DNA of 64,000 nucleotides from the NCBI GenBank assembly GCA_018434355.1, contig JAHDPL010000019.1, positions 62,001 through 126,000 on the forward strand. The letters run 5' to 3'. Below are positions 42,547 to 51,146 of this stretch, piece after piece. The notes under the pieces are model-generated. The model was not told the DNA's origin and searched no databases. It saw nothing but the letters and a program-made list of their open reading frames with translations. Origin of the DNA: Sporomusaceae bacterium (GTDB lineage: Bacteria > Bacillota > Negativicutes > UBA1444). The position numbers and the translations under genes are program-made. Each line of letters opens with the position of its first letter. The stretch's first letter is position 1.

Positions 42547-43281
42547 ATGCAAACAATCATCATTGAAAACCACACGCTTGGCTGGACCCTGCGCTATAGC
42601 GCGCGCCGCCGCTCCTTTCAGATCCGGCTGCTCAGCGCCACAGAGATTCTGGTCACCGCCCCGGCAGGCGCCTCACCGGACAAAGCGGCGGAAATCCTCC
42701 GCAGCAAATCAGCCTGGATTTTGCGCCAGCTGAAACGGTTGGCAGCTGTCGCCGCCGACGCGACCAATTCCTCGCTGGCCCACGGCGCAACCCTGCTGTT
42801 TCACGGCGAACCGCACTCCTTGCTGCTATTGGCCGATGGCCGAAAAAAACCGCATGTCACCTATTCCCACTGCAGCATCACCGTGCATCTCGGCGAGTTG
42901 GTGGGCGAAGCAGACCACCCGCTGGTGATTCAATCACTGAAAAAATGGTACCTGTCGGCTGCCCAGTCCACGTTACTGGAACGACTGACTTACTGGGCCG
43001 GTCAGATCGGCGTCCGGCCGCAGCGCCTGTCGCTACGCGACCAGAAAACCCGCTGGGGCAGCTGCTCTTCCCGTGGCGGCATCAGCCTGAACTGGCGGCT
43101 AATCATGGCGCCGCCGCCGGTGATCGACTATCTGGTCATCCACGAGCTGTGCCACCTGCGCCACCCCAACCACTCGCCGGCCTACTGGCGCGAGGTCGCC
43201 CGCTGGTGCCCCGATTTCCGGCTACACCGACAATGGCTGCGACAGCACGGCGCCCTGCTCGGCAAAATCTTTGCCGGTTAA
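42547..43281 (+). CDS. YgjP-like metallopeptidase (DUF45)
   Basis: 244 residues with the YgjP/DUF45 domain: RWGSCSSRGGISLNWRLIM and the zinc motif VIHELCHLRHPNHSPAYWREV. Relatives are small cytosolic metallopeptidases, function poorly known. The first ATG with enough similarity is 42547; upstream codons read into the tRNA promoter. Transcribed away from the tRNA; it is the first host gene right of the element. Confidence 0.88.
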   Translation: MQTIIIENHTLGWTLRYSARRRSFQIRLLSATEILVTAPAGASPDKAAEILRSKSAWILRQLKRLAAVAADATNSSLAHGATLLFHGEPHSLLLLADGRKKPHVTYSHCSITVHLGELVGEADHPLVIQSLKKWYLSAAQSTLLERLTYWAGQIGVRPQRLSLRDQKTRWGSCSSRGGISLNWRLIMAPPPVIDYLVIHELCHLRHPNHSPAYWREVARWCPDFRLHRQWLRQHGALLGKIFAG

Positions 43282-43286
43282 CCCGT

Positions 43287-43724
43287 CTATTTCCCCAGCT
43301 GCTTCTCGGCGATGAACTCTTGCAGCAGTTTGGCGGTGTTGCCGGTGATTTTCACGCAGTTCACCAGATGTTCACGCGTCTCGAACGGGTGCGGGTTTAG
43401 AGCCCGGCAGCAAGTCGCGCCGAATTTTGTCTGAAACCGGTCGTGAAATTCATTGGCCAGCGCATAAGCGGCTTCCCGGCTCTCTGCCGCGGCAGTCCGC
43501 CCTTCCATCAGGCCTAGCGCCATCACCGAAGCAGCCAGTGCGCCGCAGACGCAGCCGGCGTGTCCGAGTCCGCCGCCAAAGCCGGTGGTCATCCGCATCG
43601 CCTGCTCGTCGAGTTTGATTCCCGCAGTATCGGCGGTCGCCCGCAGCACTGCCTCCGCACAGTTGAATCCATCCTTGAAATACTGGCCTGCCGCATTTCT
43701 TGCTTCTGTTGCTTTTTCTGACAT
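43287..43724 (-). CDS. C_GCAxxG_C_C family redox-type protein
   Basis: 145 residues of the C_GCAxxG_C_C family: Cys in FNCAEAVL, the motif GCVCGALAASVMALG, CCRAL and NCVKITG near the end. Proposed redox or metal role; unproven. GGGGGA precedes ATG 43724. It converges with the YgjP gene and diverges from the flavin oxidoreductase. Confidence 0.85.
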   Translation of the reverse strand: MSEKATEARNAAGQYFKDGFNCAEAVLRATADTAGIKLDEQAMRMTTGFGGGLGHAGCVCGALAASVMALGLMEGRTAAAESREAAYALANEFHDRFQTKFGATCCRALNPHPFETREHLVNCVKITGNTAKLLQEFIAEKQLGK

Positions 43725-43768
43725 GTTCAATCCCCCATTATGATTTCATTTTACGAGGAGGCCCGACG

Positions 43769-44869
43769 ATGAGCAAATTGTTTTCACCCTATCAGATCGG
43801 ACCGGTAACCTATCGCAACCGCTTTGTCCGCTCGGCGACCCAGGACTGGCTGTGCGACGAAAACGGCGTCAGTAGCGAAAAACAGTTGGAACTTTACAAA
43901 AACCTGGCTGCCGGCGGCGTCGGCCTGATCATCACCGGCCATGCCTATGTATCGCATCCGCTGGGTCGAGCCGCCCTGCGGCAAAACGGCATCTGCGACG
44001 AAAAACAGGTCGAAGGATACAAACGAATGGTGGAAACCGTGCACCAGCACGGGGCGAAAATCTTTCTGCAACTGAACCATGCCGGCCGGCAAACCCTGCC
44101 GGAACTGATCGAAGGCAACATGCCGGTGGCGCCGTCCGACCGGTTCGATGAAAAAGGCAACCAGCTCGCCCGCGCCCTTACCCTGGATGAAATTGAGCGG
44201 ATCAAAGAGGCCTTTGAGGCTGCGGCGCTGCGGGCCAAACGGGTCGGGTTCGACGGGGTGCAGGTCCATGTGGCCCATGGCTATCTGCTGGCCCAGTTCC
44301 TCTCGCCGTTCACCAACCAGCGACAGGATGAGTACGGCGGCCAGATGGAGCAACGAACCGCACTACCGGCCGAAATCGCCTACCGGGTCAAAGCGGCGGT
44401 CGGTCGTCAGTTCCCTGTCTACGCCAAACTGAACACCACCGACGGCATCACGTCGCCGGTCCAGCTGTCGCTGGAAGAAGCGGTATATGCAGCGCAGATG
44501 CTGGAAGCGCATGGCGTCGATGCCATCGAGACCAGCGGCGGCACGGCGCGGGAAAGTCGCCTAGTCATGGCAAAACCGGCAATCCTGAAACCTGAGCAGG
44601 AAGCGTATTTCGCCCCGGCCGCCCGGCAGATCCGCGCGGCGGTAAAAATCCCCCTGCTGCTGGTTGGTGGCCTGCGCTCGGTAGCAGTCATGGAATCTTT
44701 GGTCGAGGAAGGCACAGCCGATATGGTCTCACTCTGTCGCCCGTTTGTCAGAGAGCCGGCGCTGGTCAACTCACTTGCCGCCGGGCAGGCCAAAGCGACC
44801 TGCGTTTCCTGCAACGCTTGCTTCAATCCCGAGGGACTGCGCTGCAGTTATAGCGGACCTGCACTATAA
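43769..44869 (+). CDS. Old Yellow Enzyme-type NADH:flavin oxidoreductase
   Basis: 366 residues of the OYE TIM-barrel (FMN) family: KIFLQLNHAGRQT, VHVAHGYLLAQFLSPFTNQRQDEYGG and a cysteine region CVSCNACFNPEGLRC. It lacks the C-terminal NAD domain of 2,4-dienoyl-CoA reductase, yet keeps a CxxC..C pattern that could carry part of a cluster. Reduces activated C=C bonds; substrate unknown. Strong GAGGAGG before ATG 43769. Confidence 0.9.
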   Translation: MSKLFSPYQIGPVTYRNRFVRSATQDWLCDENGVSSEKQLELYKNLAAGGVGLIITGHAYVSHPLGRAALRQNGICDEKQVEGYKRMVETVHQHGAKIFLQLNHAGRQTLPELIEGNMPVAPSDRFDEKGNQLARALTLDEIERIKEAFEAAALRAKRVGFDGVQVHVAHGYLLAQFLSPFTNQRQDEYGGQMEQRTALPAEIAYRVKAAVGRQFPVYAKLNTTDGITSPVQLSLEEAVYAAQMLEAHGVDAIETSGGTARESRLVMAKPAILKPEQEAYFAPAARQIRAAVKIPLLLVGGLRSVAVMESLVEEGTADMVSLCRPFVREPALVNSLAAGQAKATCVSCNACFNPEGLRCSYSGPAL

Positions 44870-44891
44870 ATTGCTACCTATTTAACTACCC

Positions 44892-45407
44892 TTAAATCTT
44901 TTCCAAGCGCCTCCATGCATAGATTGCAATAAATCCGCCGACGAGGCCGGTCACCAGTTGCGGCCAGCCCATCACAAACAGGATGGCTGTACTGAGCGCC
45001 GGCGGCAGTTCCAATACGCTGAGCAGACCGCGAAACGCGAGAAAAAAGAACGCCGCCTTGCCGAGGGCCGCGCTGCCGACTGCCAACCACTCCGGGCCGG
45101 CCCGGCGCAGGCGGGAAAATAGCCAGATGTATAGACTATTGCCGACTGCCACCGGCAGGATAAACACCGGCAGCGGCAATAACTGCTGCAACCAGGCGAC
45201 AACCGGCGTCACACAGGCAATCAGCAGCGCCGACCGCATGCCGAGCGCCTGCAGGGCAACCAGTAGCGCCGCATTGACCAGACTGCCGATCAAAAAGGTC
45301 GACATCCAGGGCGGTAGTGGAATCAAAAAACGCAGCGATTGAAAAACCAGCGTCAGGGCCAGTAGCAAACCGGTCCGCGTTAGGTTTTTCATTTTTTGTT
45401 GGCTCAA
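44892..45407 (-). CDS. ECF transporter S component-like membrane protein
   Basis: 171 residues with five to six membrane helices, resembling ECF-transporter substrate-binding (S) components (LTRTGLLLALTLVFQSLRF at the start). No EcfA/T genes are nearby, so shared energising subunits elsewhere would be needed. TTG 45407 has GGAGG at eight bases. The vitamin or metal transported is unknown; no riboswitch seen upstream. Confidence 0.7.
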   Translation of the reverse strand: MSQQKMKNLTRTGLLLALTLVFQSLRFLIPLPPWMSTFLIGSLVNAALLVALQALGMRSALLIACVTPVVAWLQQLLPLPVFILPVAVGNSLYIWLFSRLRRAGPEWLAVGSAALGKAAFFFLAFRGLLSVLELPPALSTAILFVMGWPQLVTGLVGGFIAIYAWRRLEKI

Positions 45408-45478
45408 GCAAAATCCTCCGTAAAATAGCGAGAAGGCCGCCCGCTGTCGGAACGGCCCTCGCCACGACTATGTTTCGG

Positions 45479-46336
45479 TTAGGCCAGGCCGCATTCCTTG
45501 GCGATCAGGTCTTTGTAACCTTTTTGAATCTTGCGGGTGATCGGGCCCACCTTGCCATCCGCGACCGGTTTACCGCTGATGCTGACGACCGGCATGATCT
45601 CGGTGGTGGTGCCGGTAAGGAATGCTTCGTCCGCCCCTTTGGCGAACTCGACGGTAAAGGCTTTTTCCAGCACCGACAGTCCCAGGTCCGGCACGATCTC
45701 CTCCAGCACGCGGGTCCGGGTGACGCCTTTCAAAATCAAGTTGCAGACCGGATAGGTCCACAGCACCTCGTCCTTGACGATGACAAAGTTGCTGCTGGTT
45801 CCTTCGGTCACCATGTTGTCGCGAATCATGATCGCCTCGTAGCAGTGGGCTTCTTTGGCTTTTTGCTTGCCCAGGACATTGCCCAGCAGATTGAGCGACT
45901 TGATGTCGCAGCGCAGCCAGCGCTCATCAGGCACTGCCAATACGCCGACGCCGGTCTCCCACTGCGAAGCGTCAAAGGCACTGGGACGGATCGTCATCGT
46001 CAGGCAGGGAACCACTGTATCGGGGAACGCATGGGCCCGCGGCGCCCAGCCCCGGGTGATCTGCAGATAAATGCCGCCGTTTTCGATGCCGCTTTCCGCA
46101 ATCAGCCGCTCGTGGATTTCCTCCATCTCCGGATAGGTGAACACCGCCGGGATCTTCAGTTCGCGCAGCGAACGATACAGCCGGTCGATGTGGGGTTTCA
46201 GCGAAAAGCACTTGCCATTGTAGACCTTTGCGTACTCGTAGACTCCGTCGCCAAACTGATAGCCACGGTCTTCCATCGCCACGACCAGTTCTTTCAGATC
46301 CACGATCCGTCCATCGATATACCCTAATGCACCCAT
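45479..46336 (-). CDS. dat: D-amino-acid transaminase (class IV)
   Basis: 285 residues of the PLP class IV aminotransferases. GYQFGDGVYEYAKVYNG, catalytic Lys in DIKSLNLLGNVLGKQKA and TEGTSSNFVIV are the Dat pattern. Converts D-Ala/2-oxoglutarate to pyruvate/D-Glu for peptidoglycan. GAGGA precedes the ATG. Branched-chain aminotransferase is less likely because of the short, Dat-like N-terminus. Confidence 0.88.
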   Translation of the reverse strand: MGALGYIDGRIVDLKELVVAMEDRGYQFGDGVYEYAKVYNGKCFSLKPHIDRLYRSLRELKIPAVFTYPEMEEIHERLIAESGIENGGIYLQITRGWAPRAHAFPDTVVPCLTMTIRPSAFDASQWETGVGVLAVPDERWLRCDIKSLNLLGNVLGKQKAKEAHCYEAIMIRDNMVTEGTSSNFVIVKDEVLWTYPVCNLILKGVTRTRVLEEIVPDLGLSVLEKAFTVEFAKGADEAFLTGTTTEIMPVVSISGKPVADGKVGPITRKIQKGYKDLIAKECGLA

Positions 46337-46381
46337 TGTTTTTCCTCCTTCACTTTCCTGCCAAAATAGTTTATGATAGGT

Positions 46382-46867
46382 TCATTCGTTTCGTGCGGTC
46401 AGTTCTTTTACAGCAGCCAGCACCGCCTGTGCATGCCCGTCCACTTTCACCTTGCGCCAGAGTGCGGCGATCCGGCCCTGACGATCGATAAGAAACGTCG
46501 ACCGCTCGATCCCCTTGACCAGTTTGCCGTACATGTTCTTGTCCTTGATCACGTCGTACGCCTCGCACACCTGGCTGTCGACATCGGATAACAACGGGAA
46601 CGGCAGTCCTTCCAGCGCCTTGATGAATTTCGCATGCGACTTCAGGTCGTCCCGGCTGACCCCGAGCACTTCGGTATCCAGGATGGTCAGTTCATCGTAT
46701 ACCCCGCGAAACTCGCGGGCTTCGTCCGTTCAGCCAGGGGTGTTGTCTTTGGGGTAAAAGTACAGAACCACGTTTTGTTTGCCGCGAAATCCGGACAGTC
46801 GAACTTCACCGGCAGTCCCCGGCAGCACAAACTCGGGGGCCATACTTCCTACTTCCACAACCGTCAT
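46382..46867 (-). CDS. bcp: Bcp-type peroxiredoxin, probable selenoprotein (in-frame UGA)
   Basis: 161 codons read through. [17 protein letters not shown] starts at 46867 (GGGAGG seven bases ahead). The peroxidatic position in [10 protein letters not shown], normally Cys, is codon 46 = TGA (46730-46732); the frame continues with TDEAREFRG to the normal Bcp end ([19 protein letters not shown]). Both halves are undamaged. Ten bases after UGA a 7 bp stem with loop GTT fits a bacterial SECIS. The resolving Cys five residues on is Arg, so it would be a 1-Sec type using external thiols. Alternative: a nonsense mutation. Confidence 0.82.
46703..46719 (-). promoter_or_regulatory. bSECIS-like hairpin after the UGA codon
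   Basis: On the minus strand CCCGCGA-GTT-TCGCGGG starts ten bases after the UGA; the loop starts 18 bases after it and opens with G-U, matching the bacterial SECIS rule for SelB binding. Confidence 0.7.
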
Positions 46868-46913
46868 GCCGATTCCTCCCTCATTTGTATTTTTGAAAGG
46901 ATAATATCCTAAA

Positions 46914-47993
46914 ATGAACAACCGTATCGTAGCGATGGAATATACCCGCGGCCTGGCCATGCTTGGCGTCGTTGCCATTCATACCGGCTCGATGGTCCTG
47001 CTCGACCCTGCCGCCAATCCGCAGCTTGTCGCCCTGCTGGAAATCGTCAGCCGGTTCAGCGTGCCGATTTTCTTCTTTATCTCCGCCTTTTCCCTGTTCC
47101 GCCAATATCCGCTGGAACAACCGCTCGACCTGCAAAGGTTTTACAAGCGGCGTTTTTTCCGGGTGCTATTGCCCTACGTTGCCGGCTCGATTCTGTACAT
47201 GCTGCATTACTCCTGGCTTACCGGCGACTGGAGCATTTGGTTTCCGATCCTGGTCTACCAGTTCTTTTTCTTTGGCATGGGCTGTTACCAACTGTACTTC
47301 CTGGTCATCCTGCTGTGGTTTTATGCGCTGATGCCGCTTTGGCGCAGCTGGGTCCGGCAGATCCTGCGGCAGCCGCTGCTCTGGCTCGGCCTGCTGCTGG
47401 TCGCGCAGATCGCTTTCAACTATTATTCCAGCTATCGGCTAAAGCCAAACCTGGCAAATTTTTATCTGAACCTCGGCATCGAATACCGGATGAGCTGGTG
47501 GCCGCTGCATTATGTTTTTCTGTTTCTGCTCGGCGGCCTCGTTGCTACACGGTTTGAACAGGCCTTCGCCCTGTTGCAGAAACACGTCCGCCTGCTGGGC
47601 GTCCTGCTACTGGCCAGTCTGGCGGCGATGCTGGCCCACTATTACTTTTTGATCGGACCACGCGGCTACACGCTGGTGCAGGCAGTCAACACCGTGCATC
47701 AGCTAAGTCCGGCCGGCGTGCTCTATTCGGTGTTTGCCTCGCTGTTTTTGCTGGTGCGGTTCTCGCAGCCGCTACCGCTGCTTCTCAAGCAAATTTTGTC
47801 GGTTGCCGGCAAATATTCGTACAGTATCTTTTGGCTGCATCCGTTTTTCCTGCATTATCTGCATGAGGCGGTCCGCAGTCTGGGTTGGCGTCTGGGCGTA
47901 GCGGTCACCGCCGTTTTATATCTGTCGACGATCTTGGTCAGTCTGGCCACGGCCATCCTCTGGCAAACCATCCGTTCAAAGCAAAAATGCTAG
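46914..47993 (+). CDS. Acyltransferase family 3 membrane protein
   Basis: 359 residues, about 10 membrane helices. Begins [21 protein letters not shown] with the RGLA..HxG motif of acyltransferase_3 proteins, which acetylate surface sugars or lipids. Divergent from bcp; ends overlapping the converging orphan gene by 18 bp. Substrate unknown. Confidence 0.87.
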   Translation: MNNRIVAMEYTRGLAMLGVVAIHTGSMVLLDPAANPQLVALLEIVSRFSVPIFFFISAFSLFRQYPLEQPLDLQRFYKRRFFRVLLPYVAGSILYMLHYSWLTGDWSIWFPILVYQFFFFGMGCYQLYFLVILLWFYALMPLWRSWVRQILRQPLLWLGLLLVAQIAFNYYSSYRLKPNLANFYLNLGIEYRMSWWPLHYVFLFLLGGLVATRFEQAFALLQKHVRLLGVLLLASLAAMLAHYYFLIGPRGYTLVQAVNTVHQLSPAGVLYSVFASLFLLVRFSQPLPLLLKQILSVAGKYSYSIFWLHPFFLHYLHEAVRSLGWRLGVAVTAVLYLSTILVSLATAILWQTIRSKQKC

Positions 47994-49181
47994 TTTTTGC
48001 CGCTCTTCTTCGGTAAGCAGCGGCGTAGCCAGTCTTTCATCGCGGGGCGTCCATTTGCGGGCGGCCCGTTTTCTGTTCTGCGACCAAAAAATCAGCAAAA
48101 GCTGGCAGAAACGTTCGATCGAGCGGGTCTGCGATTCGTAGTCGGGATCGCTCAGCCAGCTGTGATACATTTCTTCGACCTTATCTCCGGCAACAGCCGA
48201 AAAATCCTTGTGCGCCGCCATCTCAGCAATCCGTAGCGCCTCGTTGCAAACCATGCGCAGGATCATCTGCCGCGAACTGGTCTCGTCCGGCCCGCTGCCG
48301 AACTTCAGTTCATCCGCCAACTGCACGCGGCCCACGTCGAGCAACGGGCGAAACACGCTAAAACTAGCCGTCACCCCATGTCTGGAAACGGCAAGGCCGG
48401 CCACCTCGGCGATTCTCTGCATCACCGGTCGCCAAAATGTTTTGTCTTCGCTGCGAATCGTCCACAGCAGCAGTTGTTCGACCCAGACGGAGGCTTGCGG
48501 ATTCTCCGGATTGAGACTGGCAGTAGCGGCAGCGATCCGCCACTCCGGCAAAAACCTGCTGAGAAATTCGCTGCGGTTCGCTGCAGCCATGACTAACAGA
48601 TGCACTGCCTCAAAGATGATCGGCACGGCTTCCAGCAGTTTGTGCCGCGTCGCCCGGTGCATCCATATTTCGAGCACCGGCAAAAATTGTTCATCCAGCA
48701 GGCGGTTTTCGCAGCGTGACGCCCAGCCCGCCGTCTGCAGGGCCAGTGGAGAAAACCAGTCCAGGTCGCGCCGTCGCAGCGCATAACTACCTGCGCTGCC
48801 GGCAAACCGCGCCACCACGTCGATCGCCTCGCTGGACTGGGGAAAGTCGGCAACATTTAAAAGTTCCAACGCCAGAGCACTCGCGCGCCGGGCCGGTTCA
48901 TCCAGTTTTTCTTGTCGGCAGGAGGCGATCAGCGAAGATAGCTCTTCCATGCGAACAAGCATCTCCGCGCTGTCACCAGCTGCGCAAAATCGTTCGGAGT
49001 CTGCCAAGAGCAGCAAAGCCACCGCCGGTTGCCGAGCATTGATCGCATGCTGGATCGCCCCTGCCAGTTTGGCAAAGGCTAACCCCGAAATAGTCTGCAA
49101 TCCCTTGGCGGTGTTTTCCGCCGCTTCCGTTTCGCCGCTCGCCAGTTGCTGACGCAGCAGCGCCAGATTGTCAGCGGACAT
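47976..49181 (-). CDS. Uncharacterised helical protein coupled to pyruvate kinase
   Basis: 401 residues, no family recognised, no membrane helices, no cysteines in a motif; rich in Ala, Leu and Glu and wholly helical in appearance, perhaps of repeat (HEAT/TPR-like) type. GGGGAG precedes ATG 49181 and the gene overlaps the pyk stop by 11 bp, so its translation is coupled to pyruvate kinase. A conserved accessory to pyk or an unrelated operon member are both possible. Confidence 0.75.
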   Translation of the reverse strand: MSADNLALLRQQLASGETEAAENTAKGLQTISGLAFAKLAGAIQHAINARQPAVALLLLADSERFCAAGDSAEMLVRMEELSSLIASCRQEKLDEPARRASALALELLNVADFPQSSEAIDVVARFAGSAGSYALRRRDLDWFSPLALQTAGWASRCENRLLDEQFLPVLEIWMHRATRHKLLEAVPIIFEAVHLLVMAAANRSEFLSRFLPEWRIAAATASLNPENPQASVWVEQLLLWTIRSEDKTFWRPVMQRIAEVAGLAVSRHGVTASFSVFRPLLDVGRVQLADELKFGSGPDETSSRQMILRMVCNEALRIAEMAAHKDFSAVAGDKVEEMYHSWLSDPDYESQTRSIERFCQLLLIFWSQNRKRAARKWTPRDERLATPLLTEEERQKLAFLL

Positions 49182-50922
49182 GGATCTCCCCTTTGTAAAT
49201 CAGGCCGCGTTCGGTATCCACCGTTACGATCATCCCGTCAGTCAGCGCCTCCACCGCGCCCTCGACCCCGACAATCACCGGAATGCCGAAACTGACGCCA
49301 ACGATGGCTGCCTGGGATGTCAGGCCGCCTTCTTCGGCGATGATCGCCAACGACTTGCATGCATCAGCCGCCATTTCATCAATCAGACTGTGCACGACCA
49401 AAACCTGCCCGGGTTTGACTTTGGCTAAATCCTGCGGCGCCGCGACCACACAAACCGGTCCGGTCGCCTTGCGCTGGCCGATGCCGGTTCCGCGCAGCAA
49501 AATCTGCCCGACCGTATGCACCTTGATCATATTGGTCGTGCCGGTGATCCCGACCGGAATGCCGGCGGTGATCACCACCAGGTCGCCCGACTTGATCCAG
49601 CCTGAGGCCATCGCACCGGTAATCGCATTGGACATCATCTCATCAGTGTTGGCCGATTGCGGCACGAACACCGGCTGCACGCCCCATAGCAGCAGCATGC
49701 GGCGCAGCATTTTCTCCTTTGGCGTCACTGCCACAATGACCGCCTGTGGCCGATACTTCGACACCATCCGGGCCGTATAGCCGGACTCGGTCGAGGTGAT
49801 CACGGCGGCGGCGTTCAGTTCATAAGCCACCTGCACGGTCGCGTGACTGATCGCATCGGTTGTGGTGACATGCTCGCAGGACTCGTTGCGGGCCGCGATC
49901 AATGCGCTGTAGTTAAGGGCTGCTTCGGTTCGTCGGGCCAAAGTGGCCATCACGGTCACCGCTTCCACCGGATATTTGCCGGAAGCTGTCTCGCCGCTCA
50001 GCATGATCGCATCGGTCCCGTCCATGATCGCGTTGGCGACGTCGGTCGCTTCGGCCCGGGTCGGCCGCGGATTGACCATCATCGATTCCAGCATCTGCGT
50101 CGCGGTGATGACCGGTTTGCCAACCAAGTTGCAACGACGGATCAGCATCTTCTGGATAATCGGCACATCTTCGGTAGGGATTTCGACCCCGAGGTCGCCG
50201 CGCGCCACCATCACCCCGTCGGCCACTTTCAAGATCTCATCGATATTGCGCACACCGGCGGCATTTTCAATCTTGGCGATGATGTGACAATCGGCGCCGC
50301 GCGATTCCAGCACCCGCCGAATCGCCAGCACATCGGCCGCCTTCTGGACAAACGATGCGGCGATAAAATCGACGCCCTGCTCCACCCCGAACAAGATATC
50401 GAGCACATCTTGCTCCGACAAAAACGGTAAGCCCAGCTGCACGTCCGGCACGGCCACCCGCTTAAAATCACTGATCTCTCCGCTATTTTCGACGGTTGTC
50501 ACGATATCCGGGCCGCTAACTTCAACGATCCGCAGGCTGACCAATCCATCAGCCAGCAAGATAGTCTGTCCGGCAGTCACTTCTTCCGGCAGCCCTTTGT
50601 AATTGACCGATACAATCGACTCGTCGCCGGCGATCTCGCGCGCCGTCAGCGTAAATGTGGCGCCTTCCTGCAACATGACAGTCTTGTTCGTGAATTTACC
50701 CATGCGGATTTCCGGCCCTTTGGTGTCGAGCATGATTGCAACCGGTAGCTGAACTCTTTCGGCCGCCTCGCGGACTTGCCTGATCCGCTGTCCATGCCCA
50801 TCATGGTTACCATGCGAAAAATTAAACCTGGCGACATTCATGCCGGCCCGCAGCATCGCTTCCAGCGCGCCTGGCTTATCGGTGCTGGGTCCGACTGTGC
50901 AGACGATTTTTGTCCGTTTCAT
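49171..50922 (-). CDS. pyk: Pyruvate kinase with C-terminal PEP-utilising domain
   Basis: 583 residues. Barrel begins MKRTKIVCTVGPSTDKPG; substrate and metal residues in FNFSHGNH, LDTKGPEIR, KIENAAGV, ARGDLGVE and the loop NPRPTRAEATDVANA are present. About 110 extra residues at the end (GQVLVVHSLIDEMAADACKSLAIIAEEGGLTSQAAIVG) form the PEP-utiliser His-domain-like extension of Bacillus-type Pyk (with Cys/Ser rather than a clear phospho-His). Makes ATP and pyruvate from PEP. ATG 50922 overlaps the previous stop. Confidence 0.96.
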   Translation of the reverse strand: MKRTKIVCTVGPSTDKPGALEAMLRAGMNVARFNFSHGNHDGHGQRIRQVREAAERVQLPVAIMLDTKGPEIRMGKFTNKTVMLQEGATFTLTAREIAGDESIVSVNYKGLPEEVTAGQTILLADGLVSLRIVEVSGPDIVTTVENSGEISDFKRVAVPDVQLGLPFLSEQDVLDILFGVEQGVDFIAASFVQKAADVLAIRRVLESRGADCHIIAKIENAAGVRNIDEILKVADGVMVARGDLGVEIPTEDVPIIQKMLIRRCNLVGKPVITATQMLESMMVNPRPTRAEATDVANAIMDGTDAIMLSGETASGKYPVEAVTVMATLARRTEAALNYSALIAARNESCEHVTTTDAISHATVQVAYELNAAAVITSTESGYTARMVSKYRPQAVIVAVTPKEKMLRRMLLLWGVQPVFVPQSANTDEMMSNAITGAMASGWIKSGDLVVITAGIPVGITGTTNMIKVHTVGQILLRGTGIGQRKATGPVCVVAAPQDLAKVKPGQVLVVHSLIDEMAADACKSLAIIAEEGGLTSQAAIVGVSFGIPVIVGVEGAVEALTDGMIVTVDTERGLIYKGEIHVR

Positions 50923-51119
50923 TGACACCCTCCTGTTTCGCACAGGATTTCCCGTGCTTCCGCCGCTTCCGACTCCAGAGCCAATACTTCGAACAGTCCA
51001 TCGCCAAGCATCGAAATCCCGGCTGGACGGACTTCGGCCATCAGACCTTCACTTTCCAACAGGCTTTTCAACAGCTCCGCCTGAGCCCGATTTGCCGCGA
51101 TATGAATAACTGTCCACAT
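50919..51119 (-). CDS. DUF2007-type small protein
   Basis: 66 residues matching the DUF2007 'putative signal transducing protein' pattern (TVIHIAANRAQAELLKSLLESEGLMAEVR). Stop overlaps the pyk start (ATGA) and GGAGG stands before its own ATG. Probably a small regulator or stability partner; role unknown. Confidence 0.78.
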   Translation of the reverse strand: MWTVIHIAANRAQAELLKSLLESEGLMAEVRPAGISMLGDGLFEVLALESEAAEAREILCETGGCQ

Positions 51120-51146
51120 TTCGCCGTCCTCCGGTTATAGATTTTG

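Noticed and set aside
46382-46978. Bcp split into two genes or a frameshifted pseudogene
   Set aside because: No frameshift exists; one TGA interrupts a single frame at the catalytic position, and a SECIS-like hairpin follows. Selenocysteine explains it better.
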